This document shows positions 1 to 10,956 of a DNA stretch of 64,000 bases, piece by piece; the first letter of the stretch is position 1; each line of letters starts with the position of its first letter. Both the position numbers and the translations under genes were made by a program. Below the pieces are notes generated by a model. That model was not told the origin of the DNA. It saw nothing but the letters and a program-made list of their open reading frames with translations, and ran no database searches. The DNA is from Dactylis glomerata (taxonomy: Eukaryota > Streptophyta > Magnoliopsida > Poales > Poaceae), in the NCBI GenBank assembly GCA_007115705.1, contig QXEO01001030.1, positions 715,353 through 779,352 on the forward strand, given 5' to 3'.

Positions 1-158
1 GGCACCATCCGGTATTAGGATGGACCAATATCCAAAATGATCCAGAACTGAGAATTCTAAGAAACAGTTCCTCAAACGAGAAAATCGTTCTTTCGTTTAA
101 TGTGGTTCGACAGAAATCATTACCAAAAGCAGAAACACTTTCAAGGTATTTAAGATTT

Positions 159-1145
159 GAGTGAATTCCGATTTTTACCCCTGTTTTACCATTTTTGACA
201 CAAATTACTCCATTTAGCAACTTTTCTTCCGTATTACCCCATTTAGAGAAAATTTTGCCAGTTTTTACCCCTTCGAAGATCTTTGTGAGAATTGTGACTA
301 CTGAGCCCCGACAGTCAGGTACACAAGGTGTATCACACAAGTAGTTCGGCCAGATCGGCCGTTCTTCTTGGCAAACTAAGCAACATAATTTTGCAGCTAC
401 GAAAAATGGCGTTGCTTCTACTCAGTGATGCTCCTAGTTTTTCATCGCTGGTTGTTCCTAGATTGTACGTACGTATAAAAGTTTGTGTGCAGATCAGACC
501 ATCTTCCCGTCTAATTGTGTAAATCAAGTGAGCTGTATCAAGGACCATGGCTCCTAGCTGTGACTTAGCAGACGTGTGTATGCAAAGTTAACCACCAGTA
601 AACTACCGAAACATGAATCATGGATTCTAGGTTGGGCTTTTACATGCCACCGGAGCAAGAGCCTTACGTAATCTAGAAGAGGATCAAAGCAGAATAAACT
701 TAATTACTGCCACCATTCAGAAGTTTCTTTATTGTTGCTACCTTTTGTATTTACATGCTAATCTGAGAATACTAGTAGCACGATGAGATGAATCATTCAT
801 GACAGTTTCAAGTAATTGGTGTTTGTTTGCAGATATAAACATTCACATCAAGTATTTGGAAGTTTGACCACATCTACTCTTAAATAGAACGCTCTACAAA
901 CTTTATAAGGGGTAAATATTGGCACAAGTTTCAAGTAATTGGTGTTTGTTTGCAGATATAAACATTCACATCAAGTATTTGGAAGTTTGACCACATATAC
1001 TCTTAAATAGAACGCTCTACAAACTTTATAAGGTGTAAATATTGGCACAAGTTTTGCTAAATGGGGTAATCAGGATGACAACTTGCTAAATGGGGTAATT
1101 TGTGTCTAAAACGTCAATTTACAGGGTAAAAACTGGAATTTACTC
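159..1145. mobile_element. Non-autonomous Mutator-like element (MULE), 987 bp
   Basis: The element is bounded by terminal inverted repeats of roughly 95 bp. The left end reads GAGTGAATTCC then Py-rich TTTTTACCCC, and the reverse complement of the right end reads GAGTAAATTCC then TTTTTACCC. Both repeats contain the ATTACCCCATTTAGC motif. A perfect 9-bp direct repeat TTAAGATTT flanks it at 150-158 and 1146-1154, the TSD length typical of Mutator elements. No transposase-like ORF lies inside. The interior contains a 123-bp tandem duplication. The non-repetitive core (about 300-800) could be captured host sequence, but I do not recognise it. Confidence 0.85.
805..1051 (+). repeat. Tandem duplication, two 123-bp copies inside the MULE
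   Basis: The block starting GTTTCAAGTAATTGG at 805 is repeated from 928 with only a few mismatches (for example ccacatctac versus ccacatatac, and aaggggtaaat versus aaggtgtaaat). The near identity shows that the duplication is recent compared with the divergence of the element's inverted repeats. Confidence 0.9.
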
Positions 1146-1154
1146 TTAAGATTT

Positions 1155-2620
1155 TAACTAACACATCCCACAGATGCATAGGTGGCACCAGTTCATTCAG
1201 GTTAATAGACAAACTTGAGTTATTATGCTGGAATTTGGAAGTAATTGAACTGGAATTAGAGCCGCCTGAAAACCTAGCTCCCAGAGGAAGATAAAACTAT
1301 CGACGACACGCGCAGTTCAGCCCCAATAAACATCGGTACTCACAATCCAACAAAAAAATTCCCCCGCTAAATCGGTGGTCCGGCAGATCCAGACGACGAA
1401 CGAATATCAATAGCCTGCCGGCGGAACGACTGAACAAGTGGTCGGATGAGGTACTCACCATGACCGAGGCTGGGTCTCCTTGTGGTCGGCTGCGAGGCAC
1501 CCGCGCAGGGCGGCGGCAAGGGCACCGGGGATCACCGCGGCGAGGGCGACCTAGCACGAACTCCGTGCAGGCGCGCGCGGCGGCGGGTTTGTGTTTTCCG
1601 TCTGCCCGACCTGAAGCCTCGTGCGATCGCACCGTCGGTGGAATTTATGTGGCTCGGCTCGAGTAAACACAGAGGCGGTTCTGTACTGGGCCTGAACTGG
1701 TGTCCGGATCGGATTCCGGTGGAACAAACCCGCCGCAGGGCGGACGACCCATGTGGCGCTAGCCCATTAGAGACGGTCATAGGGTTCAGAAGCAATGAGA
1801 TTTATGTCCATCCGTATGTACTTAATGGTTGTAGTATCAGACAATGGGATCCGGGTATCTTACAGTTATTTACAGCAGTGTGTCCTACAAATTTGTTACA
1901 GTTTCTAGCTCTTGTGAAGGTGTTTCAGGGGAGTGCTTTTCCTCAGAGCTAGACTGCAAGTAACTGCGTATGAGGCTAGCTAAAGATGTAGCTGCAACTA
2001 GGTGAATGGTTAGTTCTTGAGCAGCTTAATGAATTGGAGCACGTGCTTGTGCTTCTGACTTGGCTTCACTAGCAGATAATATGCAAGTTTCAGCAGTATT
2101 GCTCATTTCTGCAAGAAAGATTTAATGTGTGAGATTGGTTTGGGCATAATGCTCTGCATGACACGGCGTTAAGAGATCTAGATGGTTCTGTTTTGCTGGT
2201 CTGAGACTCTGAATCAGTTTCCACATGCCTCGCTGTTTCAGGTTTGCTCGAAATTGCCTTTGCCGCAACAAAATTCCAGCTTTGGTGTATCAGCTGTTTC
2301 ATGTTTTTCTACTCACGGTCTGCTGAAAAGGGGCATTGCAACTGGAGAACTTGAACTTGCCATTCAGTTTGTAATTTTCTTATCGCACAGTCATTGTTGT
2401 TCCTCCAAGTGTCATGGGATCCTGACGGTATGCACAGCCGCAGCTTGAGGGCAAGCCGCGATTCAAAGGGGCGCGAGTGTAACACCTCCACCTACTACCA
2501 CATTGGGCTACAGGTCAGTGGGCCATGGGCCATATGGTCGAGATCAGCAGTACAAAAGGCAAAGGATACGCATAGAGATAGACATCGAACGGAACATAAA
2601 AATAACGGGTTTGCTAGAAA
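1155..2620. other. Unassigned stretch with a GC-rich, CpG-rich island (about 1450-1760)
   Basis: No convincing gene can be called. On the minus strand the island resembles a promoter, leader and first exon: a short reading frame from about 1632 reaches a CATG followed by a good splice donor (GTGAGTAC on the minus strand, around 1452-1459), and the sequence beyond it is AT-rich. I see no second exon and no recognisable protein. The remainder (about 1800-2620) is ordinary AT-balanced DNA with no recognisable feature. It may be a truncated gene start or gene fragments carried by a transposon. Confidence 0.25.
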
Positions 2621-2964
2621 TCAGGCGCCCTGATCTCTAGTTAGAGATCAATCGCCTAATCTAGCCGTCTATTTTTTTTAGATTCGTGCGAGCGAACTTA
2701 TTTCCCAATTTTTGTTCATATTCAAATTTGTTCTAATTTAAAATTTGTTCACATTCAACTTTTGTTCACACAAAGATTTTTGTTCAAATTCGAAATCTGT
2801 TCATATTCCAAATTTATCCAGATTCAAATTTTGTTCACAATTCAAAAAAAATTCATACCCAACGTTTGAAATCCATTCAAATTTAATCAAATTTTGTTTA
2901 CAATTCAAAAAAAAATTGAAAAGGAAGGATGATGTCAGGCGACTGATCTCTAGTTAGAGCCTGA
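2621..2964. mobile_element. Probable MITE with AT-rich degenerate tandem core
   Basis: The ends are related in inverted orientation. The left side contains TCAGGCG, a near-palindrome TGATCTCTAGTTAGAGATCA and then TCGCCTAA. The right side shows the complementary TCAGGCGACTGATC, TAGTTAGAG and GCCTGA. Between them, about 2700-2920, is a degenerate short tandem repeat of the kind TTCAAATTTTGTTCA. No coding capacity is visible. I could not define a TSD, so the exact ends and superfamily are uncertain. Confidence 0.5.
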
Positions 2965-3410
2965 TCTCCACACATGCCCTAAAAATAAACTGAACCTCCT
3001 CCTCTCAGCTGTCTTCTTCTTCTTTGATCTAGATCCCCATCTCCTTGAGGTCTGGTGCTACCACAAGCCACCAGTTGTATCGGCCTCACGTCCCGTTCTT
3101 CACCGGCGGCCATGGTGTGTGACTGATATAGGCTCGCTCGTCGGAGCTCCATTTTGCGAAAACAAAAAATGCAAAAAAAAAAAACCTGTCATGCCTGTCA
3201 CGAAAATCGCACGCGAGCTCTACTCTCCTTCCCCGGGTCGTTGAACTGGGCACGCACGAGACACGACTGCAGCAGGAACCTCGAGTCTGGACACGGCTGA
3301 TGAAGAACGTCATGTCCCATCCCGTCGGCGAGAAATGTCGCGTGCATGGCAGCACTCTCTTCGCGACGGCGACGCTCCACGGCTCGTCGACCACGAACAG
3401 TCGACGAACG

Positions 3411-3719
3411 CAGCTTCAGTGCCTTACTGAAGCTAAGGCTCCCAGCGCCTTACCCCTAGATCCACCGTCTAATCTTGATCGGATGGTCAAAAACGACTCC
3501 ATGCAAAATATGCTGGCTCTTACATTAAATATTTTTTATTCATAAACAGTATGTTCAAATGGAATGAAACTTTCTCAGAATAGATCTTAGAATGAAAACG
3601 ACGTACTGTAATTTTTTTTGGAAAGTTTGAATTTCGTGTTCAAATTTCGAGCGTTTTTGGCCATCCGATCTAGATTAGACGGTGGATCTTGGGGTAGCTT
3701 CAGTAAGGCACTGAAGCTG
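3411..3719. mobile_element. MITE with about 85-bp terminal inverted repeats (309 bp)
   Basis: The left end (CAGCTTCAGTGCCTTACTG) and the right end (CAGTAAGGCACTGAAGCTG) are inverted copies, and the similarity continues inward through the region around AGATCCACCGTCTAATC. The paralogous site in block II copy B (around 21212) lacks the element, which supports an insertion. No clear TSD could be read, so the superfamily is not assigned. Confidence 0.75.
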
Positions 3720-4870
3720 TGTCCACAGTCGGCCGCCGACGACGCTTCCACCCAGCTGACCCCGCATACCATACCAAAGGGAGGAACCAGAGAACCCCGC
3801 CGGGTTTCCGGTTCCGTCACGCGCTGGACGCAATCGCGCGACGACGCGTGTCCGTCCGTCCGCCGGACCACTCCGTCGCTTTCTCGAGGGTGACGAGTCA
3901 GTCTTCAGTCGTCGCTACCTACGTCCTACGAGTCGGCAGTCCTTAGCACTAGCTGTCAGTGTACAGTGAGCGATAGACTGGAGGACGATATCGGAGAAAG
4001 GATCAAATCGAGCTTCGAAGTGATGTGTTCCAACTTTTTCTCCTCGATCGTCCTGGAGAAAGTATCGATCTTTGATCTCAGAGGAAGGATACCTCACACG
4101 GGGAACGAACAAACGACTAACTCGATCGATCGTAACCTACTCATACAAGCTCATACAAGTTCGTCGATCGATCTCAGAGCTTCGGATCGGGCAATCAGAA
4201 AAATAATCTCTCGGGCCCAGCGAGACCGATCGATCTGTATCAGCGCGTACGTATGATTCAGTTTTCCTTTTTCGGGGAGACAGATGCATAATTCAGTTAG
4301 CAATGATTTGGTGTGGCCCTTCAGACTTATTAAGTTCAGTTTAGATCAGTTCAGGGAGACGCGTACGTACCTAGCTACGCCCATCCGTCGGTCTTCAATC
4401 ATTTCTTCGACGGCCTTTTATCCACTGTTTTGGACCAACACCGCAGCGCCACGCAGCGAGCTTGATGTTCTGAGAGTGTTGGCTGCTGGCGGCAGTAAAG
4501 CGGCTCAGCTCAGTAGCGGTGCCTGTTAACTGATCTTGGCAACTCGATCCCGTGGTGGTACTTTTCCCAGTGTGTTGGCTTAGAGCATCTCCAACAGACC
4601 TGTCATATAGGTCGCGCGTTCTATATAAACCGCCGATATGCAACGTCGGATCGTGAAAACGTTTGGCGCTGCAAACGGCGCGGCGCTGCAAATTTTTTTG
4701 GGCGCGGGCCGGTTTGCCCTATCCTAGGCACTAAAATTTGGGTTTCGGCTCCAGCGCGCGGCATCGGGCGAGGCAACCGCGAAAAAGACCCGCGCTGAAA
4801 CTTTCCCCCGCGCCTCGCCGCCCCACCGCCGAATCCTCGCCTCCGCGCGGCCGCCGGCGCAATTCCGGCG

Positions 4871-6943
4871 ATGGACGAGTCCTCCGGCACCCCACCGACC
4901 CCTCCCTACTCCATCCCCGCGGGCGCTGCCGCCGCCGCATCCTCCGTCGTGCCGCCGCCCAACGCGGCAAACCCTAGCGACGCCGGCAACCCGGCCGCCG
5001 CGGCACGAGCTCTCTTTGTGCCGCCGCGGCCGACGCTGCACACAAGCGCCGCCACCGCGCAGGTGCCCGCCGCGCAGGCCCCCGGCAAGGCGCGGGCGCC
5101 GCCGAGGAGGAAGGTGCCGGCGTCCAAACGCCCGCCCACAGTCGCGGGCGCCAGTAGCCCGGCGGCGAAAAAGGTGAAGGCAAGTGCGACCCGCCGCCTC
5201 CACCAATGAACAATCCGCCGCCGGCGCCTCCATCAGCCGACCCATCCGGCGCACATATGGTGTTCGATGAAGTGCCGGAGAGGTAAAAATCACTTTTTTA
5301 TCTATATTTTAGTTTTGTTGCATACGTAGCCGGAGAATGACGAATTTTATTGCAAATGTAGAGTCGATGATGATACATTCATGGAGCCAATGAATGTTGG
5401 ATCTTCGTTTATGCACGGAGATATCATCATTGATGCATGTGAGGAATATGAGGAGGATATCGATGAGGAAGGAGAAGGGTTGATTGGATCGCGCCCTACC
5501 GGTCGGACGGCGAACTACACCATAGCGGAGGACAAGTTGCTTTGCAAGACATGGTTGACAATTGGAATGGATCCAACAACCGGTACCGATCAAAAAGGAG
5601 AAACCTATTGGATGAGGATGAAGGAGTACTTCGACGCCAACAACACAAGTGGGAGCGAGCGAACCATGCGTTCTCTTCGGTCTCGTTGGTTGGGCATCAA
5701 CACCGATTGCCAAAAGTGGTCGGGCGTGCTAGCGCAAGTTGATGTCATTAACCCAAGTGGCACAAATGAGATGGATAGGGTAAGCAATTCTACTAATCTA
5801 TTCTCTTTTGCTTGAGATGGATATGTTGAGCATATGGCGCGCTTGAGATGCATACGGTTATTGTTCACATACCTAATCTATTCTCTTTTGCTTGCTTTGT
5901 AGAACTCTATGGCTCAAGGCTTGTTTAGAGATGTGGGAAAGAAGAACCACAAAGGCAACAAGATTCTTGGCAAGCCATTCACCATGCATCATTGCTATGA
6001 AGTGCTAGGAAATGAAGAAAAATGGAAGACTCGCGGGAAATTGGATGCGACAACCATGGCCGCCAATGCAACCGGTTGTGAAGCAACGATCATCGATGAT
6101 GACGATTCAAGTGAGGAAGGAAAGAAGAGAAGCTCCACTCCTCACTCGGTGAACAATGCAAGAAAAAGTGTGCTTGGTAGGAAGGCCACCAAGGATATGA
6201 AGGGAAAGAAGGCCGGAGATAACGACATTGCCATTGCTATGGAAAGGCTTGCAAATGCTAGGTTGCAAGCAAATGAAGATAGAAAGATTGCAAGAAACTT
6301 GGAGAAAGAGGCTATGGATGCCATGGAGGCTCGGAGAGCCACTTTGAAGGAGAGGCTAGCCTCCAACGAAGAAAGGAAGTTGGCTTTGGAGGAGAAGAAG
6401 CAAGCCAATGAGGAACACCTACACCTAGTGGAGGAGGAAAGAAAGCTTTTCTTGATGGATACTTCCCACATGGATGAGAGGCAAAAGGAGTACATCAACC
6501 TTGCTCGCGACGAAGTGTTGGCCAAAAAGAGATTGTTGCTAGCCAACATGAACACACCCACGGTCGGCATGTTTGGAGGAGGCATGGCCGACATACCCAT
6601 GTTTGAAGGAGGCATGGCCGGTATGGGAGGCATGGCCGCCATGGGAGGCATGCCCGGCATGGCCGCCATGGGAGGTATGCCCGGCATGGGAGGCATGCCC
6701 GGCATGGGAGGCATGCCCGGCATGGGAGACATGCCCGACATGAGAGGCTATGGAGGCATGGCCGGCTATGGAGGAGTCTCCGGAGGGACTATGGGAGCAT
6801 CGGTGAGTGGTGTGCATGGAGCCATGGGAGCGCCACTGGGAGGATTTGTGGTCTCTTTGGATCCTACCATTCCTCCTTCAACCCTAGATGTTGATGAAGA
6901 AGAAGCAAAAGAAGACAATAACTTGAAAAATGCAGAAGTGTGA
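4871..6943 (+). CDS. Harbinger ORF1-like protein: Myb/SANT-like plus NAM-associated C-terminal region
   Basis: The gene model has three exons: 4871-5282, 5362-5779 and 5903-6943. Introns are 79 and 123 bp with GT-AG ends. Exon 1 encodes an Ala/Pro-rich basic tail. It starts at the ATG at 4871, but the frame used at the exon 1 end (through the in-frame ATG at 5206) differs from the frame of that ATG, so exon 1 has a frameshift or the start is wrong. Exon 2 encodes an acidic stretch and then a SANT/trihelix-like fold (NYTIAEDKLLCKTW, later SLRSRW). Exon 3 continues it (KPFTMHHCYEVL, EEKW), followed by a Ser/Asp-rich linker, a Glu/Lys-rich coiled coil and a Gly-Met repeat tail. Families with this layout are annotated as NAM-associated proteins or Harbinger ORF1, a DNA-binding partner of the transposase. 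Its position between Harbinger termini supports the second reading. Confidence 0.7.
6550..6770 (+). repeat. Gly-Met coding repeat in the ORF1-like gene
   Basis: Short repeats based on GGAGGCATGCCCGGCATG encode iterated GGMPGM or GGMAAM hexapeptides near the C terminus. Repeat length varies between units, which suggests replication slippage in the coding sequence. Confidence 0.85.
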
Positions 6944-7837
6944 GATTCTATCTTGCATTTGATTTGATATACAAATTGTGTGTTGTACTTTGTGTCTATT
7001 TGAACCATATGTTGTGTGTTGTTGTTGAACTACGTCGTGTTGTGAGTTGTTCTTGAACTATGTGATATGTGTGTTGCACATTGTGTCTATTTAACTATGG
7101 TAGATCATTTGTTTCAAGATTTTTATGTGAGCATTTGATCTTGTTGAATGCATAGGAGTGTAGAATATTGTTTTCCGTCGGTGCGCGCGCTGCATTTTGG
7201 AGCACCCGGCGGAGGAGCATGTTTTGCACTCGCGAACACGCTGTAGTTTAGCGCCTCCGATGGGGGAAAATCTGGGCCAATACGCCGCAAACATTTACAG
7301 CGTAAGCCGAACGACATATAGAGCGCCGAAATATTGTGCATCTGTTGGAGATGCTCTTACCTCTCGTGATCGTGACAGCGATTCGCCATGATTAATTACC
7401 ACAGCATGACAAACTGACATGATCATGAATCCATGATGCTGATCGACGAGTGCTTCAACTGTCGATGGCCATGAATCATGAATCTATATATGGCTTCGAG
7501 AGCCTACGATGCATGCATGCATCATTACTTTTACTTACCTGATTGGTGTAGGTTAGCTGCATCATTATTTCCTCTCGTCCCGTTGATCAGTTGTTTCCCT
7601 CGCTAGACTGCACATCTTAACTTTCAAGCGGAATTAGATCCTAATAATCTTTCCTAGCTACTCTAGTCTCGTGGCAACAATTTACGCGCCTTTCGAGACA
7701 TCTTCTAGTATAAATATATCATCAGTATCCTCTTTAGACTAGTCATAGTGGGAGTAACTTAAGTGGTAACATCACACTTTTCAAGATAAAATGATGACAT
7801 GGCAAGTCATTGATTGATGAGAGAGAGACTTGTGGTA

Positions 7838-8160
7838 CTCCCTCCATCCCGGTTTTAAGGGCACATTTTGCAAATCTTTTGGCCCAAGGTTATTTCTCAT
7901 TGGCCCTGATATTGCTCTCTAATTTTTCATTTATTAGGGCCCTTATCTAGAGAGCTAGAAAAAATGTACATGCATTGGCTATTTGCATGAGATATGTTTC
8001 TATTCATGGCCATGCATTGGCGCATGCACATTGAAACTAGGAAAGAGAGAGGATTTATAGGAATAATTAAACATGTTTAATGCTAATATGCCTTGGAGGT
8101 GGATGTGTTTTGGGATTGCATGATTTTTGATATGTGACCATAATACTGGGATGGAGGGAG
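7838..8160. mobile_element. Stowaway MITE (323 bp), nested
   Basis: It begins CTCCCTCCATCCCGG and ends CTGGGATGGAGGGAG. A TA dinucleotide flanks each side (7836-7837 and 8161-8162), as in Tc1/Mariner-derived Stowaway elements. It lies inside the Tourist-like MITE. Confidence 0.9.
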
Positions 8161-8225
8161 TAACTAGCTATGTTACCATAACATCACACACCCCAAAGTA
8201 AAATGAGTCTTTAACCTAATAAATA

Positions 8226-8448
8226 CTCCCTCCATCCCAGTTTTAAGGGCACAATTCGTAAATCATGCAATCCCAAAATACCTTCATCTCCTAGGCATAT
8301 TAGCATTTAAGGTGTTTAATTAGTAGCTTTGTATGAGCAATTTTTTACATTTCCAAGACCAAACAACCAATACATGCACTTTTTTATTAATTAATTATCT
8401 AAGGTCAAGAGATTTACAAACTATGCCCTTAAAACTGGGATGAGGGAG
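8226..8448. mobile_element. Stowaway MITE (223 bp), nested
   Basis: It begins CTCCCTCCATCCCAG and ends CTGGGATGAGGGAG, flanked by TA at 8224-8225 and 8449-8450. It is a second, independent insertion in the same Tourist-like MITE and a close relative of the neighbour at 7838-8160. Confidence 0.9.
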
Positions 8449-9328
8449 TAATACTTTGCATGACACCACATATTAGTTACTACCCACTATAAAAATAGTA
8501 ATATATAGTAGTAACATGTGCATGACACTACTCTAATTTACTCTCCACTATGAGCAGCCTTAGAAACACGTGTGGCAACCAGGTCCCCATTCACCACATA
8601 CGTGGAGTATTATACTGTCACCGCACAAACTCCAAACATTTGGGGGAAGAACAACTTAACAAACAAACCGGAAAGAGTGACAACGGAGCACTCAATCACG
8701 CACATGTCCACGTCACGATAAAACAAACAACTCTAAGTATACACACACACGTTGACTGACTTTGCTGTACACGTACGCATCGGCGTGGACGCATGGAAAA
8801 TAATTCACGCCGCCACGTTGGCCAGCCCGCCGGATCCACAGCCACAAGTATACACTGCGCCGGTAGTCGTCGTACGATTGTGTGATTTCCATGCTTACAC
8901 GGCCAATGCTGCTGGTTGCCAACTCTGAATCTCTGACTAACCACGCATGCAGTCACTAGCTAGACTTCCAAGTGATGGTTAATAAGTCAAAAACGTGCAG
9001 CTACGCAGATTTGTGGATCCGAATATTAGAGCGAGGAATCTGGCGTCGGTCGCGTCACATCGGGCTCGCAGCTCGCACGCCCGTGCGTCAACGTCGAGCT
9101 TTGCCCTAGCTTGCTCTCGCCCTCGGCATGTGCGGTGATGTGACCGGTGCCAAACATTTGGCCACGTCAAGGGCCTCTCTGCTAGCTCTAGCTCCTACTG
9201 CAGCACGACTGGCGTTCATCGTCGCATTGCAAGCAATGACGTGGCAACACGTGGCACAGCTATGAGTGGTACGTATTTTTGGGCAGCACGTGCGGGCGTG
9301 TGGGGCTTTTCTATGGGTGGGTGAGGTG

Positions 9329-9614
9329 GGACTGGGGCACGTCACCGGTGAACAGTTCTGTGCCTTGCACCCTTTTTCTGATCGTCGGATTAAAAATCAA
9401 CGGCCAGATACCATGAACAGCACACGGCTACAGTGTCGTCCACAGTGCACCGCTACAGTGCATAGATTGAAAAGTGTGGACTACGCATATGCTACAGAGC
9501 TATCTACAGTACGTTGCTACAGTATTTTGATCTAGGCTGTCCATTTTCAATCTAACGGCCCAGATCGCAAGGCACCAAACTGTTCACCGGTGACATGCCA
9601 CCGGATCTCAGTCC
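9329..9614. mobile_element. Short Mutator-type MITE (286 bp) with 9-bp TSD
   Basis: Inverted ends GGACTGGGGCACGTCACCGG and the complement of GGTGACATGCCACCGG...CAGTCC meet the flanking 9-bp repeat GGTGAGGTG at 9320-9328 and 9615-9623. Copy B of the same block (around 11612-11625) has a single GGTGAGGTG and no insert, so the site is a clean before/after pair. The interior is rich in CTACAGT repeats. Confidence 0.85.
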
Positions 9615-10312
9615 GGTGAGGTGTGCCCCTAGGCTTTGCAGCACGAGATCGATCAGAGTTTACTTTGGTCTCACCATTCCGAAGCAACAACGATCTTGAC
9701 CAATTTTTCACGTGCTGTCGAGTTCGAGGTGTACTGTACACAGTTGGCTGTTTTGCTGTAGAGGGATACGTGTCCCACTGAACCGTACACGCCGACAACA
9801 ACGTCTCACCTTCCCCCTCTCTTCTCTGGACGACACAATGCCATGGTCGCGGAATGCTCGTCGTCGTTAACTAAGCTTACGGCAAGTGAGGAATTAAGCT
9901 CGTCGCAGGTGAGAATGAGATCTTGGCTCAACATGATTGGGATCAGTTCACGGCAACGTTACTTTGCGTCTTTGCCAATGCTTCCAAACTAGAGACGTGG
10001 GCTTGATTGGTAGGTTCAAGCCTTGAAGGAGCACTAAAAAAAATGCTGCTACAGAAAAGGGTTTATGAAAATGCGGCTTGGCGCACAAAGTACAGCCAGA
10101 AATAGTTTCCAAAACAGGCTTAGTAACTTGAGTTTACGACATGTAACTGTAACACCGCGCTAAACTATGCACAAATGCCACCATAGTCGTAACCATAAAA
10201 AATGAAATTATGAAGATTTTACGGTGCATCGGACTACACATCTATGCATGTAGCATATGGGTCGAGGACGGTCCAAATGAATTGGAAGTTTGGGGCAGTA
10301 GTTAATTTGGTA

Positions 10313-10415
10313 CTTCCTCCGACCACTATTACTTGTCCCTAATATGGATGTATGTGGACACATTTTAGTTTTAGATACATCCATATCAGCGACAAGTAAT
10401 AGTGGTCGGAGGGAG
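10313..10415. mobile_element. Stowaway-like MITE (103 bp)
   Basis: It is almost a perfect hairpin: CTTCCTCCGACCACTATTAC at the left and GTAATAGTGGTCGGAGGGAG at the right, flanked by TA. The matching site in block I copy B (about 19810) has one TA and no insert. Confidence 0.85.
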
Positions 10416-10829
10416 TAATTTCTATCATAATTGTGAGGGATAAAATTATAGTTTTATTTATAAGTGAAACTACGATCTTAAAATTATAGTTAATTTGGTA
10501 ATTTCTATCAAAATTTTGAGGGATCTCCCTGTCGGAGAGCTGCGTGGGGCGCGCCGTCCCCCCCCCCCCCGCGGAGCGACATGGTGCTCCCTCTCCCCAG
10601 TGTAACAAGCTCTTAGATCGTCGCTGATACCGAGCGAGATGCGGCGGTGGCACAGAGACAGCGGCGGCAGAGGACGCCTTTGGTCGGGCAAGCAGAGCAG
10701 CAATGCGGGGATGAAGATGGGGAATTAGGGATTCCACTCGCTGGGACACATAGGCCTCCCATGGGCTAGCTGGGCTCGTCCCGATTAGTCCTTGTTGAAG
10801 GGTAGAGGGAGAGAGGTATGGCGGAATAT

Positions 10830-10956
10830 TGTTAGATGTTTTATTGAGCCTCGGGGGCGAGTATATATAGACGTACAGGTAGTAGACTTGGAGTAGAAGA
10901 CAAGTAATATCTCTACCTAATCTATCCTTAAACCTAACCGACATATATCTCTAACA
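10830..10956 (-). mobile_element. LTR-like remnant (about 127 bp), minus strand
   Basis: Read on the minus strand this segment starts TGTTAGAGATATATG, contains a TATA-like CTATATATAC and a polyadenylation-like CAATAAAAC, and ends CATCTAACA, the layout of a very short Copia-type or TRIM LTR. The DNA beyond its 3' end (10540-10829) is GC-rich and could be remnant internal sequence. No partner LTR, binding site or TSD was found. The whole interval 10514-11059 separates copies A and B of block I and holds no gene I can support. Confidence 0.4.

Larger units (their letters stand above)
4583..7356 (+). mobile_element. PIF/Harbinger-type element carrying only an ORF1-like gene (2774 bp)
   Basis: Terminal inverted repeats GAGCATCTCCAACAG (4583) and CTGTTGGAGATGCTC (ending 7356) are flanked by the 3-bp TSD TTA at 4580-4582 and 7357-7359, as expected for PIF/Harbinger or Tourist elements. 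The matching place in block II copy B (about 21945) is an unoccupied site with a single TTA. The only gene inside is the three-exon gene at 4871-6943. No DDE transposase ORF is present, so movement would need a transposase supplied in trans. Confidence 0.85.
3190..7560 (+). repeat. Duplicated non-coding block II, copy A (interrupted)
   Basis: Segments at about 3240-3410, 3720-4560 and 7360-7560 match, in the same order and orientation, the DNA at 21000-22400 (copy B). Examples are the shared stretches around ccacgaacag, gtgacgagtcagt, cagtgagcgatagactgg and accgcagcgccacg. Copy A is longer because a MITE (3411-3719) and a Harbinger element (4583-7356) were inserted. No gene is recognisable in the block itself. 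It looks like upstream or intergenic DNA rich in ACGT and GATCGATC motifs. Confidence 0.75.
7737..8559. mobile_element. Tourist-like MITE (about 273 bp) hosting two Stowaway MITEs
   Basis: Inverted ends GACTAGTCATAGTGGGAGTAA (left) and the complement of TTACTCTCCACTATGAGCAGCC (right) are flanked by TTA at 7734-7736 and 8560-8562. Removing the two Stowaway elements at 7838-8160 and 8226-8448 leaves about 273 bp. Other parts of the element, such as tttgcatgacaccaca, are non-coding. Confidence 0.75.
8563..10513 (+). repeat. Duplicated non-coding block I, copy A
   Basis: It shares long collinear similarity with 11060-20880 (copy B) and 54705-59210 (copy C). Shared landmarks include ccaaacatttggggg, cacgcacatgtccacgtcacg, ccacaagtatacactgc, cacagttggctgttt and ttaagctcgtcgcag. 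A MULE-type MITE (9329-9614) and a Stowaway MITE (10313-10415) are inserted here but absent from copy B. The distal third present in copies B and C (around 20040-20880) is missing. I see no coding potential. Confidence 0.85.

Noticed and set aside
4724..5293. Long minus-strand open frame in the GC-rich start of the Harbinger ORF1 gene
   Set aside because: It is the complement of the Ala/Pro-rich coding exon; GC-rich DNA lacks stops by composition. The plus-strand model has splice sites and domains.
10558..10570. Poly-C run as a regulatory element
   Set aside because: Simple homopolymer with no supporting context; may also be a sequencing-sensitive place.
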